Below are positions 29,790 to 33,160 of a DNA stretch of 33,160 nt, piece by piece. Position numbers and translations under genes: made by a program. The stretch covers positions 1 to 33,160 of the forward strand of contig CALASN010000162.1 of the NCBI GenBank assembly GCA_937888735.1, given 5' to 3'. Position 1 is the first letter of the stretch. Each line of letters starts with the position of its first letter. This DNA is from UBA5499 sp002426275 (GTDB lineage: Bacteria > Bacillota > DTU084). Below the pieces are notes generated by a model. The model had not been told where the DNA came from. It did no database searches and saw nothing but the letters and a program-made list of their open reading frames with translations.

Positions 29790-30948
29790 CCCCGGCGAAG
29801 TTGCAGGTTGGTTATGCCCGGTTGCGCGCGCGCTTGCAGGTCACAGGCTGACTGTGCTGATTCCTCCCTGCCCGTTTGCCGCGGGCACGGAAGAAGCTGT
29901 GGTTAGGGATCTGCCGCAAGTGGAACGAGTACTCCCTCCGACCGCTGTAAAGCGGCTGCTGACTTTCGGCTGGCAGGGGAAAGACAAACCTTCCGTGTTG
30001 GTATTTCTGGGCGGAGATCAGCTGCTCTCAGCGTTTTTGGCCAGGAGGCTGGGCATTGCAGCTCTGGCCTACACCGAAGGGCGAACTGCCGGCAGCTTTC
30101 GGTATTTTTGTTTTCCTGATGAGGGCAGCAGGCAGAAAGCGGCGGCTGCCGGCGCGGATTCCAGCCGTCTGGTTGTAGTCGGCAACTTGATGGCTGACGC
30201 TTTGGCAGGGAAGAAGAGAAAACGCGAAGACCTGCTTTTGTTTTTTTTCGGGAGCAGGCCTTTTGAAGTGAGGATTTCCGCAGGCTTCTGGTTGGCGGCG
30301 GCGCAAAAGCTGGCCGCTTCGTTTCCACGGCTGGCTCTGGCGGCTCCCTTGTCTCCTTTCGTTGAGAAAGAACTTTTAGCCGAGGCTTTAGCCAAGCCGC
30401 GGATACCAGGCGCTATTTGCGGCACGCTTGTCCGGGAGGGCCAACAGTTTTTCGCCGCAGCCGGAAACGTACGGCTGGAGCTGATCGATCCTTGGGCGAA
30501 GGAAGGGGATCTGCCCTTGCGTTACGAATATATGTTAAGAGCGAAATTGGCCTTGACCCTTCCCGGGACCAATACCATGGAACTGGCGGCCGCAGGGACT
30601 CCCCAGCTGGTAGCGGCTCCGACCTTTAATCTCAAGGAACTGCCTTTGGAAGGAATTTTGGGATTGCTGCGCCGTCTGCCTTGCGCGGGAGATTATTTTC
30701 AGCGTCAAGCCATCGCTAAGCTAAAAGAAGATTTCATCGCGCTTCCCAATCGTCACGCCGGAGAGTTGATTGTGCCCGAACTAGTGGGCGAAATCTCGCC
30801 GGATGAAATAGCCTCTCAGGCGGCGGCAATGCTCGGAGATGAAGCCGCCTTAGCTGTTATGGAAGATAAATTACGGGCCGCGGCCGGCTCTCCGGGAGCC
30901 GGCGAACGCTTAGCGCAGCTGATTCTTAAGGTGGGAAAAGAAGTATGA
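29764..30948 (+). CDS. Divergent LpxB-like glycosyltransferase, probable CTG start
   Basis: The frame ending at 30948 encodes a GT-B type protein related to LpxB. Its N-terminus ILLTANSPGEVAGWL matches the LpxB opening. GTNTMELAAAGTP corresponds to SGTATLEAALLGTP in LpxB, and LPNRHAGELIVPEL to LPNILAGKRLVPEL. The only canonical start is GTG 29854, which would delete the first strand and glycine loop. The frame is open back to a TGA at 29746-29748. CTG 29764 has GGAGG (29751-29755) eight bases upstream, so it is the likely start (394 residues). It lies between lpxB and msbA, and its stop overlaps the msbA ATG. The substrate is unknown: a second sugar transfer on lipid A is possible. Confidence 0.75.
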   Translation: MRILLTANSPGEVAGWLCPVARALAGHRLTVLIPPCPFAAGTEEAVVRDLPQVERVLPPTAVKRLLTFGWQGKDKPSVLVFLGGDQLLSAFLARRLGIAALAYTEGRTAGSFRYFCFPDEGSRQKAAAAGADSSRLVVVGNLMADALAGKKRKREDLLLFFFGSRPFEVRISAGFWLAAAQKLAASFPRLALAAPLSPFVEKELLAEALAKPRIPGAICGTLVREGQQFFAAAGNVRLELIDPWAKEGDLPLRYEYMLRAKLALTLPGTNTMELAAAGTPQLVAAPTFNLKELPLEGILGLLRRLPCAGDYFQRQAIAKLKEDFIALPNRHAGELIVPELVGEISPDEIASQAAAMLGDEAALAVMEDKLRAAAGSPGAGERLAQLILKVGKEV

Positions 30949-32684
30949 ATAAAATCGCCAAATTCTTTCGCCCCTATTGGCCTCAACTGGCCGGTGGCCT
31001 CATCTGCATGCTGGGTGTGACTGCCGTCAATACCTCGATGCCTTATATCTTTGGCAAAGAGATCGTGGATAAAATCCTCATCGCCGGCCAGGGCGCCTCC
31101 AGATTGAATTTGCTGGTGGCAGGGATGCTTTTGCTGTATTTATTCAAAGGGATCGTCTTCTATGGGCAGAATTATCTCATGGCCTTTGTGGCCAATAAGA
31201 CAATTGTGGATTTGCGGTCTAAGGTCTATGAACATCTGCAAGATTTGTCCCTGTCTTTTCATGAGTCCGTGCGCACAGGCGATCTGATCAGTCGCCTGAC
31301 AAACGACTTGAATATCCTCCAAAACACTTTTTCCGTCAGCATTGTGGATTTCATCAGCAATGCCCTGTGGCTGACGGGAATTTTGCTCTATATTTTCTAT
31401 ATCCATCCTAAAATGGCATTGATCACCCTTGTGTTCCTGCCTTTGGCTGCGCTGACTGCAAATGTTTTTGGCAATAAAATCAGATCAGTGGGGCATCTGG
31501 CGCAGGAGAAAGCCGCAGATCTTACGGCTATCCTCTCTGAAACATTGGGCGAGGCAGTGCGGGTGGTGAAAGCTTTCACTATGGAGCAAGCTGAACGGAC
31601 ACGTTTTCGAAGAGAGAATGAGCGTAATTTTGCGGCGCTGATGCGTAACGTGCAATTGAACTCCACGTTGATTCCTGTGATGGAGCTGCTCATTACAGCA
31701 TCCATTATTGTAGTGCTGTGGCTTGGAGGCCGCGAGGTGCTGGCCGGCAGGCTTACCACCGGCGAGCTGTTCAGCTTTTTGCTTTATTTGGCCATGGCCA
31801 TGGGACCTGTCAATGGGCTTTCCAGAGCTGTAAGCCTCATGCAGCAGGCTTTTGCCGCGTCCGATCGCGTGATGGAGATCTTGGAGACTCCAGTCGAGGT
31901 CCAAGAGCCTGCCCAGGCGATTCGGTTAGATGAAATCAAAGGGCAGGTCACCTTTGAGCATGTGAGCTTTGCCTATCAGCAAGGGGAGGAAGTGCTCAGT
32001 GAGATTGATCTGGCGGTGAAACCCGGAGAGATCATCGCCCTTGTCGGCCACAGCGGCGCCGGGAAGACCACGCTGGTGAATTTATTGCCGCGCTTTTATG
32101 ACCCTACAGCCGGCAGGGTGCTGGTGGACGGAGTGGATCTGCGGCGGGTTAATCTCAATTCCCTCCGGCGGCAGTTAGGACTTGTTCCGCAAGAAGTAGT
32201 GCTCTTCTCAACCTCCATCTTTGAGAACATCCTCTACGGCAGGCCGGAGGCCACGGAAGCTGAAGTATATCAGGCGGCAAATTTGGCCAATGCTCATGAC
32301 TTCATCCAACAGCTGCCCTCAGGTTACGAAACTATGGTGGGAGAGCGTGGTACGTTCCTCTCCGGCGGGCAAAGACAGAGAATCGCCATTGCCCGCGCCC
32401 TCTTGCGGGATCCTAAGATTTTGATTTTAGACGAGGCTACCTCAGCTTTGGATAACGAAGCGGAAGCGCTCTTGCAGGAAGCCTTGGGACGCTTGATGAC
32501 GGGACGAACCACGTTCATCATCGCGCACCGCCTCTCCACGATTATGCAGGCGGATCGGATAATTGTCTTGGAACAAGGGAGAATAGCAGAACAAGGACGC
32601 CATAGCGAACTTCTGGAGCAGGACGGAATCTATAAGAAACTATACGAAGCAGGCCTGCGGGGTGAGAATAAGGAGGTTATCTAG
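30945..32684 (+). CDS. msbA: Lipid A export ABC transporter MsbA (permease-ATPase)
   Basis: MsbA flips lipid A-core across the inner membrane. The 579-residue half transporter has six membrane helices in residues about 15-300. The nucleotide-binding domain has Walker A GHSGAGKT (368-375), Q-loop Gln416, signature LSGGQ (472-476), Walker B ILILDE (492-497) and His528. The size equals that of E. coli MsbA (582). Sequence alone does not separate MsbA from other type IV lipid or drug exporters; the lpx context decides. ATG 30945 overlaps the preceding stop by four bases. The next gene starts at the base after its TAG. Confidence 0.88.
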   Translation: MNKIAKFFRPYWPQLAGGLICMLGVTAVNTSMPYIFGKEIVDKILIAGQGASRLNLLVAGMLLLYLFKGIVFYGQNYLMAFVANKTIVDLRSKVYEHLQDLSLSFHESVRTGDLISRLTNDLNILQNTFSVSIVDFISNALWLTGILLYIFYIHPKMALITLVFLPLAALTANVFGNKIRSVGHLAQEKAADLTAILSETLGEAVRVVKAFTMEQAERTRFRRENERNFAALMRNVQLNSTLIPVMELLITASIIVVLWLGGREVLAGRLTTGELFSFLLYLAMAMGPVNGLSRAVSLMQQAFAASDRVMEILETPVEVQEPAQAIRLDEIKGQVTFEHVSFAYQQGEEVLSEIDLAVKPGEIIALVGHSGAGKTTLVNLLPRFYDPTAGRVLVDGVDLRRVNLNSLRRQLGLVPQEVVLFSTSIFENILYGRPEATEAEVYQAANLANAHDFIQQLPSGYETMVGERGTFLSGGQRQRIAIARALLRDPKILILDEATSALDNEAEALLQEALGRLMTGRTTFIIAHRLSTIMQADRIIVLEQGRIAEQGRHSELLEQDGIYKKLYEAGLRGENKEVI

Positions 32685-33160
32685 ATGCGAGCGATGATCA
32701 TGGCAGCCGGCGTCGGGACCAGGCTGAAGCCTCTCACCGATCGGATTCCCAAACCCATGGTTCCCATCGGGAACCGTCCTGTGCTTGAACATTTGGTGCG
32801 GCACCTGGCCTGTTACGGCTTCGGAGAGCAGATCGCCAATCTTTGGTATCTGCCTCGGAGCATCACGGATTATTTCAACTCTGGGGAAGCATTCGGCGTC
32901 AGGATGGAATATTCTCCGGAGCGTAAACTGCAAGGTACGGCCGGAGGCGTCAGACAAGCCCGGACGTTTTTGCAGGGAGGCACCTTCTTGGTGGCCAGCG
33001 GCGACGGTCTGACAGATCTGGATTTAGAGGCTTTTTTGCGTTTTCATCAGCGAAAACGAGCCCTGGCCAGCATTGCGCTTTTCCCGGCGGCAGACCCTTC
33101 GCCGTTTGGGGTGGCGCTTCTGAACCGGCAGGAGCGAATTGTGGGGTTTCAGGAAAAGCC
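32685..33160 (+). CDS. Sugar-phosphate nucleotidyltransferase (partial, cut by window end)
   Basis: The first 158 residues of a nucleotidyltransferase. The signature MAAGVGTRLKPLTDRIPKPM (6-25) binds the nucleotide and PIGNRPVLEHL follows. LQGTAGGVRQA and SGDGLTDLD provide the sugar-nucleotide and metal-site parts. Relatives make GDP-mannose, UDP-glucose or dTDP-glucose; the GTAGG/GDG pattern fits the mannose-1-phosphate guanylyltransferase or glucose-1-phosphate thymidylyltransferase group. ATG 32685 directly follows the msbA stop and has AAGGAGG upstream. It probably supplies an activated sugar for lipopolysaccharide or another surface glycan. Confidence 0.85.
   Translation, partial: MRAMIMAAGVGTRLKPLTDRIPKPMVPIGNRPVLEHLVRHLACYGFGEQIANLWYLPRSITDYFNSGEAFGVRMEYSPERKLQGTAGGVRQARTFLQGGTFLVASGDGLTDLDLEAFLRFHQRKRALASIALFPAADPSPFGVALLNRQERIVGFQEK

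Noticed and set aside
1..33160. Search for tRNA, rRNA, CRISPR arrays, insertion sequences, phage genes and attachment sites
   Set aside because: Nothing in the sequence supports any of these: no spaced repeats, no transposase or integrase, no cloverleaf or ribosomal RNA sequence was seen.

Overview
The window reads as chromosomal DNA from an endospore-forming, outer-membrane-bearing (diderm) member of the Firmicutes, of the Negativicutes / Halanaerobiales / Limnochordia-Hydrogenispora kind. Two gene sets support this. One is typical of spore formers: cotJA-cotJB-cotJC and the germination protease gpr. The other belongs to Gram-negative envelopes: TamB, BamA, three OmpH/Skp-like proteins, LpxD, LpxC, FabZ, LpxA, LpxI, LpxB and MsbA. 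Taxonomy below that level is inference. No rRNA, tRNA, CRISPR array, insertion sequence or phage gene was seen, and no stretch over 300 bases lacks a gene.

Layout. 1-1326: the tail of an ABC ATPase and its MacB/FtsX-type permease, ending at a bidirectional terminator. 1356-2375 (minus): the cotJ operon. 2523-5531 (plus): class II fructose-1,6-bisphosphatase (glpX), an SGNH esterase and a secreted alpha/beta-hydrolase, closed by a second bidirectional terminator with a closely related stem. 5582-7295 (minus): an unknown 76-residue protein, gpr, and two small one-helix membrane proteins. A hairpin that could hide a ribosome site precedes the first of these two. 7296-7593: a divergent control region with a good sigma-A promoter facing right.

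7594-20907 (plus): an outer-membrane assembly cluster. In order it holds tamB, a small sigma-70 factor, a one-helix Pro/Ala-rich protein, bamA, an unknown secreted protein, three ompH-like genes, lpxD and a thioredoxin reductase. 21103-22034: two accessory genes (one resembling the RNA polymerase alpha C-terminal domain), closed by a terminator. 22212-25381: a four-helix, 805-residue ABC permease with a large periplasmic part and its ATPase, driven by an extended -10 promoter. 25427-33160: lpxC, fabZ, lpxA, lpxI, lpxB, a divergent LpxB-like glycosyltransferase that seems to start at CTG, msbA and a truncated sugar nucleotidyltransferase.

Together the right two thirds encode lipid A synthesis up to the disaccharide, its flipping by MsbA, and assembly of outer-membrane proteins by BamA, the Skp-like chaperones and TamB. 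LpxK, Kdo genes and Lpt genes are not in the window. The parts least explained by known biology are the 805-residue permease with its ATPase, the sigma factor/membrane protein pair between tamB and bamA, the LpxB paralogue, the 423-residue secreted protein beside bamA, and the two small membrane proteins beside gpr.
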